Below are positions 8,974 through 18,419 of a DNA stretch of 53,643 nt, piece by piece; within the stretch, counting starts at the first letter, position 1, and each line of letters opens with the position of its first letter. Where the stretch lies: the NCBI GenBank assembly GCA_019239425.1, contig JAFAZX010000001.1, forward strand, positions 1 through 53,643. Reading direction: 5' to 3'. The position numbers were made by a program, and so were the translations under genes. The DNA comes from Acidobacteriota bacterium (GTDB lineage: Bacteria; Acidobacteriota; Blastocatellia; Pyrinomonadales; Pyrinomonadaceae). The notes under the pieces were generated by a model. That model ran no database searches. It saw nothing but the letters and a program-made list of their open reading frames with translations, and was not told the origin of the DNA.

Positions 8974-10374
8974 ATGAGATTCGGCGGGAACGAACGTCGG
9001 CGTTTGTGTGTGGTCGCGTTGTGCGCGGCGCTCGTCGCGTGCGGCGTGCTCACGCGCGGGGCGGGCGCGCAGGGGCGGCGCGCGCCTAGTCGAAGCAGGC
9101 CGAACGTCATCCTCATCGTGGCGGACGACCTCGGGCGCGGCGACCTCGGCGCGTACGGGCAGCGGTTCATAAAGACGCCGAACATCGACCGCATGGCGCG
9201 CGCCGGGCTCCGCTTCACGGACGCGTACGCGGCGAGTCCCGTCTGCGCGCCGTCGCGCGCGAGCTTCATGACGGGCCTGCACCAGGGGCACGCGCGCATC
9301 CGCGGCAACATGAATCGCAACAACGAACGCGTGTCGCTGCGGCCCGAAGACGTCACGGTCGCGGAAGTCCTGAAGGGCGCGGGCTACCGGACTGGCGTCG
9401 TCGGCAAGTGGGGACTCGGCGAGCCGGGGACGACGGGCGTGCCGGGCCGAAAGGGCTTCGACTACTTCTACGGCTACCTCAACCAGAACCACGCGCACGA
9501 CTACTATCCCGAATACCTCTGGCGCAACGACGGGCGCGTGAACTTGCCGAAGGGCACGTACTCGCACGACCTCTTCACGCGCGAGGCGCTCGACTTCATA
9601 CGGCGCGAGCGCGGCGGGCCGTTCTTCCTCTACCTCGCCTACACCCTGCCGCACGCCAACAACGAGCTGACGCGCAAGACCGGCAACGGCATGGAGGTGC
9701 CTTCCGACGAGCCCTACACGCGCGAGCCGTGGACGCCGCAGCAGCGCAACTACGCGGCGATGGTCACGCGCCTCGACGCGGACGTGGGGAAGGTCTTAGC
9801 GCTCCTGAAGGAACTGGGGCTTGACGACAACACCGTCGTCGTCTTCACGAGCGACAACGGGCCGCAGGACAAGTCGGAGGGCGGCTACGACCAGACGCTC
9901 TTCGACAGCAACGGCCCCTTCCGGGGGCTCAAGCGCGAACTCTACGAGGGCGGCATCCGCGTGCCGCTCGTCGCGCGCTGGCCGGGGCGCGTGCGCGCGG
10001 GCGTGACGAGTATGTTTCCCTCGACGCTCTGCGACCTGATGCCGACGTTCGCGGCGCTCGCTGGCGTGGGCGCGCCGACGGCGACGGACGGCGTCTCTCT
10101 GCAAAGCCTCCTGCTCGGCGGGCGCGCGCCGCGGCGCGAGTATCTCTACTGGGAGTTTCACGAGGGCGGCTTCGCGCAGGCCGTGCGCCTCGGGGATTGG
10201 AAGGCCGTGCGGAAGGGGTTAGGCGGCAAGGTCGAGCTTTATGATCTGGTGACCGACGTTGGCGAGACGCGCGACGTGTCGGCAAGTCACCCCGGCATCG
10301 TCCGGCGCGCCGAAGAGGTCATGCGGCGCGAGCACGTCGAGTCCGAAGACTGGCCCGTGACCGTGGCGAAGTGA
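8974..10374 (+). CDS. Exported arylsulfatase-type sulfatase
   Basis: A 466-residue type I sulfatase. A Sec signal peptide covers residues about 1-33. The metal-binding pair Asp51-Asp52 is in LIVADDLGRGD. The modification motif C-A-P-S-R with Cys91 would be turned into formylglycine. A GKWGLG segment supplies the conserved Lys, and FTSDNGPQ gives the second Asp-Asn metal site. The protein is full length. A formylglycine-generating enzyme gene follows with almost no gap, which strongly suggests functional coupling. It would remove sulfate esters from a polysaccharide or oligosaccharide; which sugar cannot be told. A gggga ribosome site precedes the ATG. Confidence 0.92.
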   Translation: MRFGGNERRRLCVVALCAALVACGVLTRGAGAQGRRAPSRSRPNVILIVADDLGRGDLGAYGQRFIKTPNIDRMARAGLRFTDAYAASPVCAPSRASFMTGLHQGHARIRGNMNRNNERVSLRPEDVTVAEVLKGAGYRTGVVGKWGLGEPGTTGVPGRKGFDYFYGYLNQNHAHDYYPEYLWRNDGRVNLPKGTYSHDLFTREALDFIRRERGGPFFLYLAYTLPHANNELTRKTGNGMEVPSDEPYTREPWTPQQRNYAAMVTRLDADVGKVLALLKELGLDDNTVVVFTSDNGPQDKSEGGYDQTLFDSNGPFRGLKRELYEGGIRVPLVARWPGRVRAGVTSMFPSTLCDLMPTFAALAGVGAPTATDGVSLQSLLLGGRAPRREYLYWEFHEGGFAQAVRLGDWKAVRKGLGGKVELYDLVTDVGETRDVSASHPGIVRRAEEVMRREHVESEDWPVTVAK

Positions 10375-10381
10375 AGTGTCG

Positions 10382-11308
10382 ATGTCGAGACGAACGTTGA
10401 AGAGCATGCCCTTCAAATTCCTCCTCGCGTTGTCGTGCGCGCTCGCGCTTTGCGCCGCGCAGGGCTGCGGGAAGGGTGAGCCGAGCGGCGCACCTCCGCG
10501 CGTCGAGCACGACGGGATGGTTCTCATCAGGGGCGGGACGTTCCGAATGGGCTCGGGCGACGAGATGCCGGACGAGGCGCCCGCGCACGAGGTCGAGGTC
10601 GGGAGCTTCTGGGTGGACGCGCGCGAAGTGTCGGTCGCGGAGTTCGAGCAGTTCGTCGAGGCGACCGGCTACAAGACCGACGCGGAGCAGTTCGGCTGGT
10701 CGGGCGCCTTCGACAAGGCGTCGGGCGACTGGAAGAGGGTTGACGGCGCAGACTGGCGCCACCCCGAAGGGCCGAACTCGCAGGCCGCGCCGAACGAGCC
10801 GGTCTGCCAGGTCTCCTGGCGCGACGCTTCGGAGTACGCGCGCTGGAAGGTCAAGCGCCTGCCGACGGAGGCCGAGTGGGAGTACGCGGCGCGCGGGGGG
10901 CTCGCGGGGAAGCGCTACGCGTGGGGCGACGAGTTGAGGCCGCAGGGCAAGCCCGTGGCGAACTGGTGGCAGGGCGAGTTCCCCGCGCGCGACACGGGCG
11001 AGGACGGGTTCAAAGGCCGTGCGCCGGTGGGGAGCTTCGCGCCGAACGGCTACGGGCTTTATGACGTGGCGGGGAACGTCTGGGAGTGGTGCGCGGACTG
11101 GTACGCCGAAGCGTACTACGATGCCTCGCCGCGCGCGAACCCCTCGGGGCCGTCCGCGGGCGAGGAGCGCGTCATCCGCGGCGGCTCCTGGATGTGCTCG
11201 GAGAACTTTTGCAGCAACTACCGCGTCGCCGCGCGCAGCCACGCCACGCCCGACACGGGTCTCGACAACCTCGGCTTCCGCTGCGCCCGCGACGTAGGGG
11301 CCGAGTAG
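10382..11308 (+). CDS. Formylglycine-generating enzyme (sulfatase-activating)
   Basis: A protein of about 308 residues with the FGE-sulfatase fold from residue about 45. Family landmarks are FRMGSGDEMPDEAPAHEV, LPTEAEWEYAARGG, NVWEWCADWY and the C-terminal GGSWMCSENFC, followed by RVAARSHATPD and GFRCA. The pair Cys272 and Cys277, spaced four apart, matches the two copper-binding catalytic cysteines of true FGEs, so this is more than a generic member of the fold. It would oxidise the sulfatase Cys to formylglycine. The N terminus has Arg/Lys, a hydrophobic stretch and AAQGC, a possible lipobox at Cys29, suggesting export and membrane anchoring. Start choice is uncertain: GTG at 10376, ATG at 10382 or ATG at 10406. 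It lies directly behind an intact sulfatase gene. Confidence 0.88.
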   Translation: MSRRTLKSMPFKFLLALSCALALCAAQGCGKGEPSGAPPRVEHDGMVLIRGGTFRMGSGDEMPDEAPAHEVEVGSFWVDAREVSVAEFEQFVEATGYKTDAEQFGWSGAFDKASGDWKRVDGADWRHPEGPNSQAAPNEPVCQVSWRDASEYARWKVKRLPTEAEWEYAARGGLAGKRYAWGDELRPQGKPVANWWQGEFPARDTGEDGFKGRAPVGSFAPNGYGLYDVAGNVWEWCADWYAEAYYDASPRANPSGPSAGEERVIRGGSWMCSENFCSNYRVAARSHATPDTGLDNLGFRCARDVGAE

Positions 11309-11321
11309 CGGGCGCAATTTC

Positions 11322-11391
11322 AACACAGAGACACAGAGACACAGCTCGAAGAGTTATTACTCAACGAGCTGTGTCTCTGTGTCTCTGTGTT
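11322..11391. repeat. R1 palindromic repeat, copy 2
   Basis: Perfect 27-base arms at 11322-11348 and 11365-11391 (cacagagacacagag core) with a 16-base spacer. It lies just behind the formylglycine-generating enzyme gene and ahead of the VWFA gene promoter, where its RNA hairpin could end or protect the upstream transcript. Confidence 0.95.
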
Positions 11392-11446
11392 CAACGCCTC
11401 TGCGCCATCCGCGCGTGGAAACAGAGATAGAACTCCCGCCTCCTGC

Positions 11447-11475
11447 TTAACGTTCGGCGCGGGTGGTTATATAAT
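11447..11475 (+). promoter_or_regulatory. Candidate promoter of the VWFA gene
   Basis: A perfect TATAAT at 11470-11475 with a weak -35 (TTAACG, 11447-11452) 17 bases upstream. It stands in an AT-richer patch between the R1 repeat and the ATG at 11543. Confidence 0.5.
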
Positions 11476-11542
11476 CCGCGGACGTAATAACGCCGTCGTT
11501 CCCTCCCTGATGCTTGTTCGCACTCCCCCGCGAGGTGCCTGG

Positions 11543-13846
11543 ATGAAGAGAACGCTCACGCTCCTTCTGACGTGCCTGCTCGCGCAGTCGCCCGCGGCCG
11601 CGCGCCAGCAGCCGCCGCAGCCGACCCGGACTCCGGCGCAGGCGCAGACGCCGCCGCCCGCGGACGACGTGCCCGACTGGCTGAAGAACCTGCCCGCCGC
11701 GCCCGCCGGACAGCAGGTGCTGATCCAGATCGCGCCGCCGGGCATGCCCCAGACCGTCGAGAACGACGAGGACGACGTGGTGCGCATCACCTCGAACCTC
11801 GTGCAGTTCGACGCCGTCGTCACCGACAAGAAGGGGAATCAGGTCACAGACCTCAAGCCCGAAGAGTTCCAAATCCTCGCCGACAACAAGCCGCAGCAGA
11901 TTACGAACTTCTCCTACGTCCGGAACGTCTCAGACGCCGCGCCCGCCCCCGCGCCCGCGGCCGAAGACAAGTCGGGCGTGCCCGCGCCGCCGCCCGCGCG
12001 CCTGCGCCCCGAGCAGGTCAGGCGCACCGTCGCCTTCGTCTTCAACGACCTCGAGATGTCCTGGGAGAGCATCTACTACGCGCGGCGCGCCATCCAGAAG
12101 TTCGTCGACGAGCAGATGCAGCCGGGCGACTTCGTCGCCATCCTCCCGGCCAGCGGCGGCAGCGGCGCGTTGCAGCAGTTCACCAACGACAAGCGCCTGC
12201 TCAACGCCGCCGTCAAGAACCTGCGCTGGCAGCCGCAGTTCGGCACCTCAGTCCGCCCCTTCGAGGCCCCTGACTGGACGACGCCGTCGGGCTTCGACGA
12301 GGCGGACGCCGAGCGCTCCTACTTCGCGCAGCGCCAGGCGCGTTTCAGCATCGGGACGCTCAACGCCCTGGACACGGTGGTCGGCGCGCTGAGCGACCTG
12401 CCCGGGCGCAAGTCGCTCGTGCTGCTCTCGGACGGCATCCCGATGCCGCCGCCCGAGGAGGACAGCAGCCGCGTGCTCGCCGGCCTCACCCGCGTCATCG
12501 AGAGCGCCAACCGCGCCTCCGTCATCATCTACACGGTGGACGCGCGCGGCCTCCAGACGCTCGGCCTCTACGACGCCGCCTCGGCGGGCGTGCCGAGTGC
12601 CGAGCAGTTCTCCGCACTCATGCTCTAGCGCGGCAACGAACTCCGCGACTCGCAGCGCGGCATGCGCGCTCTGGCCGAGGAGACGGGCGGCGTCGCCTAC
12701 CTCAACTCGAACGACATCGGCGGCGGCGTCCGCCGCGCGCTCGAAGACCAGCGCGGCTACTACCTCATCGGCTACCGCCCCGACGAGGGCACGTTCGACC
12801 CCGCGACGGGGCAGATGCGCTACCACCGCCTGACGCTCAACGTGACACGCCCGGGCCTGAAGGTGCGGACGCGCCGCGGCTTCTTCGGCTTCACGGGCAA
12901 GGGCCTTTCGCCGGCCGCCGTGCCGCGCACGCGCGCGCAGCAGCTCCGCGCCGCGTTCGTCTCGCCCTTCCCGGCGGGCGGCGTCTCCGTGCGGCTCACG
13001 CCCTTCTTCGGCCGCGACGAGAAGCAGGGCGCCTTCATCCGCTCGCTCATGCACATCGACGCCCACGACCTCACCTTCAGGAGGCAGGCGGACGGCACCT
13101 ACAAGTCCGTCATCGACGTGGTCGCGCTCAGCTTCGGCGCCAAGGGGCAGGTCATCGGCGAGCTTAACACCACGCACACGGTCGAGGCTTCCGAGAAGGG
13201 CTACAGGCAGATGCAGGAGGCGGGGCTGCTCTACAACCTGGTCGTGCCGGCGCGGAAGCCGGGCGGCTACCAGCTCCGCATCGCGGTGCGCGACACGGCG
13301 AGCGAGCGCACCGGCTCGGCCAGCCAGTACGTCGAGGTGCCCGACCTGTCGAAGAAGCGCCTCGCCCTCTCGGGCATCATTATCAAGTCCATGGCTAACA
13401 CGTTCGGGAGCCAGCCCGCCGCGGCGGCAGGCACGCCTGAGACGCGCGCGCCCGCCGAGAACGTGCCGCCGCCCGAGAGCGGCCCCGCGCTGCCCGCCGC
13501 AGACCCGCAGGGCAGCCCCGCCGTCCGTCGCTTCCGGCGCGGCTCGACCCTCGACTACGGCTTCTACATCTACAACGCGAAGGCCGACCGCGCCGACGGG
13601 CGGCCGAGGCTCCAGACGCAGGTGCGCATCTACCGCGACGGCAAGCTCTTCTACGAAGGGAAGGAGATGCCCTTCGACGCGCAGTTCGCCAACGGTTCGA
13701 GCGACATCGGCGTGGGCGGGAAGCTCCAGCTCGGGAAGGAGATGACGCCGGGCGAGTACGCGTTTCAGATGATCGTCACGGACTTGCTCGCGGGCGAGAA
13801 GCAGCGCGTCGCGGCGCAGTGGATCGACTTCGAGATCGTCGAGTAG
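11543..13846 (+). pseudogene. VWFA-domain protein of Acidobacteria type, interrupted by an in-frame amber codon
   Basis: One continuous frame of 768 codons is split by a TAG at 12626-12628. Before it: a signal peptide (MKRTLTLLLTCLLAQSPAAA), a Pro/Gln-rich linker, a beta strand region (VRITSNLVQFDAVVTDKKG) and most of a von Willebrand A-like domain (about residues 145-355), whose metal site is atypical (FNDLEMS instead of DxSxS). After it, RGNELRDSQ continues directly into LAEETGGVAYLN and a C-terminal beta-rich part of about 390 residues. The layout matches the VWFA-related domain family first noted in Acidobacteria. A CAG-to-TAG change would explain the stop. No ribosome site precedes the second part, so the product is probably truncated unless the codon is read through. 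ATG 11543 was chosen because it opens the signal peptide. Confidence 0.82.
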
Positions 13847-13864
13847 CCCGGACGGGCACGACTT

Positions 13865-13946
13865 CGCCGCCCGGTCGCGCGCGCGGCCTGACCCCTCCGT
13901 CTCCCCGGGGTCGGCGCCGCACGGCGGCCGGGCGGCGATCCCTTTT
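13865..13946 (+). terminator. Candidate terminator between convergent genes
   Basis: A G+C-rich nested hairpin: outer arms cgccgcccgg (13865-13874) and ccgggcggcg (13928-13937), with inner arms gacccc (13890-13895) and ggggtc (13907-13912). It is followed by cccTTTT at 13940-13946. It would end the VWFA transcript and could also act on the opposite strand. Confidence 0.4.
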
Positions 13947-13967
13947 GACGGTCGCAAGGGCCCGGCC

Positions 13968-15422
13968 TTACCTCTTCGAGACCGCCGGCGTCTCGACGTT
14001 GACGGCGTCCGTCAGCTTCAAAGGCTCGCCGCTCTTCGTCGTGACCTTGACGTTGTTCATCCGCCAGTCGCGCGCGTGCTCGACGGAGCCGGCCTCGTCG
14101 CCTTCGGCCGTGACGTTCGAGAAGGTGACGCCGACGATGGGCTTCTCGGGCAGCCCCGTGGCCGTGAAGATGCGCTTCGCGCCGACCGCCTCGACGTTCT
14201 CGATTCTGATGTTGCTGAACTCACAGTAGCCGCGCTCCACCGGGAGCACCGGCGTGTTCATCACGACCCAGTGCGGCGGCGGGTTCTTAATCTCGGCGGG
14301 GATGGTCGCGTAGCTGTAGCTCGGGTTCCAGTTCAGCGTGAAGGTGAAGGGGAGCGGCACGTTCTCCATCCTGAGGTCGCGGACGAGCACGTCCGAGACG
14401 TAGCCGCCGCGCGTCTTCGCCGACTTGAACCTGAGCCCCTCGCTCGTGCCGACGCCGCGGTTGCGGTAGGCGACGACGTGGCGGATGCCGCCCGAGGTCT
14501 CGCTCCCGAAGGAGAGCACGCCGCCGCCGTGGCGCGTCAGGTTGTCGCGCACGACGACGTACTCGGTCGGCCGCGCGACGCGCAGCCCGTCGAAGTCGCG
14601 CCCCGCCTTCAGGCAGATGTCGTCGTCGTTGTTGTCGATGTCGCAGTGCTGGACGAGGACGTGCGAGGAAGAATCAATGTCGACGCCGTCCGTGCTCGGC
14701 CCGCCGTTCTCGCCGATCTTGATGCCGTCGACCGTGACGTGGTCGGAGTAGACGACCTGCACCGTCCAGAAGCCGGAGCGCTTGAGGCTCAGATTCTCGA
14801 CCGACACGTCCGAAGATTTCCAGACGACCAGCAGGCGTACGCGCTCGGCGTCGTAGTCCGCGGCCCAGCGCAGGCCGCGCGGCTCGTAGTCGTTGCGCCG
14901 CAGGTTCCAGTACCTGTCCCACCACTTCTTCCCGCGCCCGTCGATGGTGCCGCCGCCGGAGAGGCGGACGCCCCGCTGGTCGTTGACGTTGATGAGCGCC
15001 GCCGGCCACTTCATCTCTATCCCCGCGACGCGCGTGAAGACGGAAGGGTAGTCGGAATCTTCCTGGCTCCCGAGCAGCGTGACCCCTTCGCCGACGACGA
15101 AGCTGACATTGCTCTTAATGAAGAGCGCGCCGGTCACGTACCGGCCCGGCTTGAACTGGACGATGCCGCCGCCGGCCTGCGCGCACGCGTCGACGGCCTT
15201 CTGTATCGCCTTCGTCGAGTTGGTCTCGCCGTCGCCGACCGCGCCGTACGCGTTCGCCTCGAAGACCCTCTTCTTCGAAGGCTTCCGCCGCGCGCCCACC
15301 GTCTTCACCCACGCGGGCAGCCCCGTCTCGGCCGCGTCCTTCGCCCGCGTCTGCGCCGAGGCCGCGGCGGCGTTGCCGATTAAGAGGGCGGCTAAGAGTC
15401 CGACCCACGACCTGCTCGACAT
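13968..15422 (-). CDS. Glycoside hydrolase family 28 (polygalacturonase-like), exported
   Basis: A 484-residue protein with a signal peptide (about 1-24) and a right-handed beta-helix beginning FEANAYGAVGDGETNSTKAI. GH28 motifs are present: DGVDIDSS (first acidic site), NDDDICLKAG (the Asp pair), FGSETSGG and the RFKSAKTRGG strand that supplies the Arg/Lys site. It would hydrolyse galacturonosyl bonds in pectin or rhamnogalacturonan fragments in the periplasm or outside. It is the last gene of the minus-strand pectin block, three bases behind another GH28 gene. The two are clearly different in sequence, so probably differ in linkage or chain-length preference. Confidence 0.9.
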   Translation of the reverse strand: MSSRSWVGLLAALLIGNAAAASAQTRAKDAAETGLPAWVKTVGARRKPSKKRVFEANAYGAVGDGETNSTKAIQKAVDACAQAGGGIVQFKPGRYVTGALFIKSNVSFVVGEGVTLLGSQEDSDYPSVFTRVAGIEMKWPAALINVNDQRGVRLSGGGTIDGRGKKWWDRYWNLRRNDYEPRGLRWAADYDAERVRLLVVWKSSDVSVENLSLKRSGFWTVQVVYSDHVTVDGIKIGENGGPSTDGVDIDSSSHVLVQHCDIDNNDDDICLKAGRDFDGLRVARPTEYVVVRDNLTRHGGGVLSFGSETSGGIRHVVAYRNRGVGTSEGLRFKSAKTRGGYVSDVLVRDLRMENVPLPFTFTLNWNPSYSYATIPAEIKNPPPHWVVMNTPVLPVERGYCEFSNIRIENVEAVGAKRIFTATGLPEKPIVGVTFSNVTAEGDEAGSVEHARDWRMNNVKVTTKSGEPLKLTDAVNVETPAVSKR

Positions 15423-15425
15423 AAC

Positions 15426-17096
15426 TTAAAACCTCTTCGACTCAGTCCGCTCGACGCGCGTGTCGGGGACGGGGCGCGAGTCCCGGACGTTGAAGTCCTC
15501 GACGTTCTTGAGGACGAAGGTCGGCATGTCCGCCGCCCTCTGCGCCGCGACGCCGCGGAAGGTCGCGCCTTGCACGTCCTCCAGATGGAAGGCCGGCCGC
15601 AGGTCTTCCGTCATGAAGCCGACTTCGACGTTCGACAGCTCGACGCCGCGCGCGTGGCGGATGAAGAAGCCGTAGGCGGGCAGCTCGCCGAACATCGAAG
15701 GCTCCGGGTAGTTCGTCTCGCGCTCGGGCGGCTGGAGCGCGGCCTGCTCCTTCGTCCCGCCGCCGCGGTAGAGGATGCGGATGTTGCTCAAACGCACGTC
15801 TTCGACGGGGTGGCCGGGCAGGCCGGCGATGATGGAGGCGTAGCGCGGGTCTGCGTTGTAGACGACGACGTCGCTGATCTGCACGCGGCGCAGGACGGAA
15901 GGCTGAGCCCCCGCCGGCCCGCGCATCCGCGCGCCGATGCGCAGGAAGATCGGGGCGGTCACGATGTCGCGCATCGTGACGTTCGAGACGGTCACGTCTT
16001 CGAGCGGCCCGCCGTCCACCGTTTCGAGCGCGAGGCCGCGGCAGTGGTCGAAGACGACGTTCGAGACGGTGATGTTCCTGAAGCCGCCGTTCGACTCCGT
16101 CCCGAACTTGAGGCGGCCCGTCGGGCCGTCCTTGTCGGGCGCCTCCTTGACGTTGCGCTTGTAGGTGGCGTCGAGGAGCGAGCCGATGTCGTAGCCGCTC
16201 ACGAAGCAGTTCGTGATGGTCACGTTCTCCGTCGCGCGCGCGAAGCCGAGGCCGTAGGAGCTTTTCAAAACGATGGCGTCGTCGTTCGGCGAGTTGACCG
16301 AGCAGTTCGAGATGCGCACGTTGCGGCAGGAGTCGATGTCGAAGCCGTCGCGGTTGGTGTCGACCTTGAGGTTGTCAATCGTCAGGTTGTCCACGCCCGT
16401 CGCGAGCAGGGCGAAGTGCCCGCCGTTCAGGATCGAGAAGTCGCGCAAGGTGACGTTGCGCGAGAGCTTCAGCGAGATGGCCTTGTTGCCGAGGCCGTTC
16501 ATCGCGTCGTGCGGCAGGTCTTCGCCGAGCGGCGAGACGGGGCGGGCGGCCTGCGCGCCGCCGAGCGTGGTCGGGGTGTCGCCGGCCTGCAGGGGGCGGC
16601 GCGGGCGCGGGCTGCGGCGCGTGAGGCCGCGGCCGTCGATGAGTCCGGGACCTGTGATGGAGACGTTCTCGACGCCTATCCCCCAGATGAGGCTGTTCTG
16701 CCAGTGCGAGTGGCCGAAGTCCTGGTACATGTCCCATTCGTTCGGCTCGGGCTCGTCGTAGCGGCCCTTGTCCTTCTCGGGGTCGGCGGCGAGGAGGGTC
16801 GCGCCCGCGTCGAGGTGGAGCGAGACGTTGCTCTTCAGGCGAATCGAGAAGCAGAGGTACGTGCCCGCCGGGAACAGCACCGTGCCGCCGCCCGCGGCGG
16901 CCGCGGCCTCGATGGCGCGGTTGACGGCTGGCGTGTCAACGGTCTTCCCGTCGCCCCTCGCCCCGTACGCGCGCACGCTGTAGACGAGGGCGTCGTTCGG
17001 CTGAGTTCGTCTTTGCGAGGACACGTTGTTCTGAGCCACGGCCAGCGCAAGAAGACACGCGAGGCCGAGCAGGGCGGCGAAAGCTTTAATCCTCAT
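15426..17096 (-). CDS. Glycoside hydrolase family 28 (exo-polygalacturonase or rhamnogalacturonase-like), exported
   Basis: A 556-residue protein with a clear signal peptide (about 1-21, ending AVAQ). The beta-helix begins YSVRAYGARGDGKTVDTPAV. GH28 sites are DGFDIDSC, SPNDDAIVLKSS and FGTESNGGFRN. An insertion with a Pro/Arg-rich stretch (TRRSPRPRRPLQAG) lies between an LIDGRGL strand and the catalytic part. It would act on galacturonic-acid-containing backbone. An R1 repeat lies upstream, between this gene and the GH105 gene, so it may be transcribed from its own promoter or with reduced read-through. Confidence 0.9.
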   Translation of the reverse strand: MRIKAFAALLGLACLLALAVAQNNVSSQRRTQPNDALVYSVRAYGARGDGKTVDTPAVNRAIEAAAAAGGGTVLFPAGTYLCFSIRLKSNVSLHLDAGATLLAADPEKDKGRYDEPEPNEWDMYQDFGHSHWQNSLIWGIGVENVSITGPGLIDGRGLTRRSPRPRRPLQAGDTPTTLGGAQAARPVSPLGEDLPHDAMNGLGNKAISLKLSRNVTLRDFSILNGGHFALLATGVDNLTIDNLKVDTNRDGFDIDSCRNVRISNCSVNSPNDDAIVLKSSYGLGFARATENVTITNCFVSGYDIGSLLDATYKRNVKEAPDKDGPTGRLKFGTESNGGFRNITVSNVVFDHCRGLALETVDGGPLEDVTVSNVTMRDIVTAPIFLRIGARMRGPAGAQPSVLRRVQISDVVVYNADPRYASIIAGLPGHPVEDVRLSNIRILYRGGGTKEQAALQPPERETNYPEPSMFGELPAYGFFIRHARGVELSNVEVGFMTEDLRPAFHLEDVQGATFRGVAAQRAADMPTFVLKNVEDFNVRDSRPVPDTRVERTESKRF

Positions 17097-17142
17097 CTTC
17101 GGTTCTCTCTTGGCTCACTCTTGAGAGTCGGCGGGAGATTCG

Positions 17143-17218
17143 TTCACCACAGAGACACAGAGACACAGCTTGATGCGGAATACTTCAGCAAGCTGTGTCT
17201 CTGTGTCTCTGTGGTGAA
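17143..17218. repeat. R1 palindromic repeat, copy 3
   Basis: Perfect 29-base arms at 17143-17171 and 17190-17218 (ttcaccacagagacacagag at the left end) with an 18-base spacer. It separates the GH105 and GH28 genes on the minus strand. Confidence 0.95.
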
Positions 17219-17257
17219 ATTCCCATACGACACTCTCAACTAAATTAAATCCGATAC

Positions 17258-18406
17258 CTAACGCAGCAGCGCCGTCGCCGTCCAGAGGATGGGGGCCTGG
17301 CCGTGGAGGTCGCCGGTCTTGCGCGGGCGTTCGAGGTAGAACTTGAGCTGCGTCTCAAGGTTGGGGCCGACCTCCTGGAAGGCCTTGTTCGTGCCGATGC
17401 AGACCTCGCTCACGTTGGCCTGCGCGTCGAGATGCCTGACCAACCCGAGCCAGGCCTTGCGCGCCGCGGGGCCGTAGGTCTGCTTGTCGAGCCAGCCCTC
17501 CTTCACGCCCGTCACCAAAGCGAAGGCGAACATCCCCGTGCCCGAAGTCTCGGCCCACACGTCGGGGCGGTCGACGAGCTGCCGCCAGAGTCCGTCCTCG
17601 GCCTGATACTTCAGGAGCGCCGCCATCATCGTCTTGTAGCCCTGCATGATGCGCGCGCGGCGCGGGTGGTTCTTCGGCAGCGAGCGCAGCAGCTCCGCCA
17701 TGCCGGCCGCGTACCAGCCGTTGCCGCGCCCCCAGTAGAAGGGCGAGTCGGCGGCGTGGAAGAAGAGGCCGTTCGGCTGTTGCAGCTTGTCGAGGTACGC
17801 GGCCGTCGCCAGCGACGCGCGGTCGAGGTACTTCACTTCTCCGGTCGCGCGGAACGCCTGCGCCTGGAGGACGTTCATCATGTACATGTCGTCCACCCAG
17901 TAGCGCGCCTCCGCCGTGATGCCGTCCGGCGTCGTCTTGTCCCACTGCCGGTCGGCGAAGCCGCGCCCGAAGTCGAGGTAGCGCCTATCCTTCGTCTCGA
18001 CGTAAAGCTCCAAAGGCACCGTCCCGAAGACGCTGTAGTCCACGTGCGACTGTTTCGAGACGTGCTTGTCGCCTTCGGGCGTGAGGAACTGGTCGAACTC
18101 TTTCGTCAGTCTCGCCGTCAGGTCGCGGTCTTTGGTGAGGCGCGCGACCGTGAGCGCGCCGTACCAGGCGCAGATTTCGGGGTAGATAACGTACTGCCGT
18201 TTGGGCTTCTGCGTCCCGTCAGAGCCCGCGACCATCTGCTCGAACTCGAAGTCGCGCGCGACCCAGTTCTCGGCGACGCGCTTGCCGACCTCGCGCGGCG
18301 AAGAGCCGGCGGGCCAGTCTTTGAAGTAGTCGGCGGCGCGCGCGGCGGGGGACAGGCTCAAGAGCACAAGCGCGGCGAGCGCGATTGCCTTCGGTTGTCT
18401 ACGCAT
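17258..18406 (-). CDS. Unsaturated rhamnogalacturonyl hydrolase, GH105
   Basis: A 382-residue protein with a signal peptide (about 1-24) and an alpha/alpha-barrel typical of GH88/GH105. The catalytic-type Asp lies in YWVDDMYMMNVLQAQ, and FYWGRGNGWYAAGMAELL is a family hallmark. These enzymes hydrate the unsaturated uronic acid that lyases leave at the non-reducing end and so release rhamnose-containing ends. This fits the PL11 lyase encoded upstream. The gene is 13 bases behind the GH2 gene, with a ggag ribosome site before its ATG. The Sec signal suggests that cleavage happens outside the cytoplasm, unlike YteR of Bacillus, which is cytoplasmic. Confidence 0.9.
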   Translation of the reverse strand: MRRQPKAIALAALVLLSLSPAARAADYFKDWPAGSSPREVGKRVAENWVARDFEFEQMVAGSDGTQKPKRQYVIYPEICAWYGALTVARLTKDRDLTARLTKEFDQFLTPEGDKHVSKQSHVDYSVFGTVPLELYVETKDRRYLDFGRGFADRQWDKTTPDGITAEARYWVDDMYMMNVLQAQAFRATGEVKYLDRASLATAAYLDKLQQPNGLFFHAADSPFYWGRGNGWYAAGMAELLRSLPKNHPRRARIMQGYKTMMAALLKYQAEDGLWRQLVDRPDVWAETSGTGMFAFALVTGVKEGWLDKQTYGPAARKAWLGLVRHLDAQANVSEVCIGTNKAFQEVGPNLETQLKFYLERPRKTGDLHGQAPILWTATALLR

Positions 18407-18419
18407 CTTCCGTTTCTCC

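Noticed and set aside
12662..13846. The second half of the VWFA gene as an independent gene
   Set aside because: It continues in the same frame as the first half, begins in the middle of a conserved domain and has no ribosome site.
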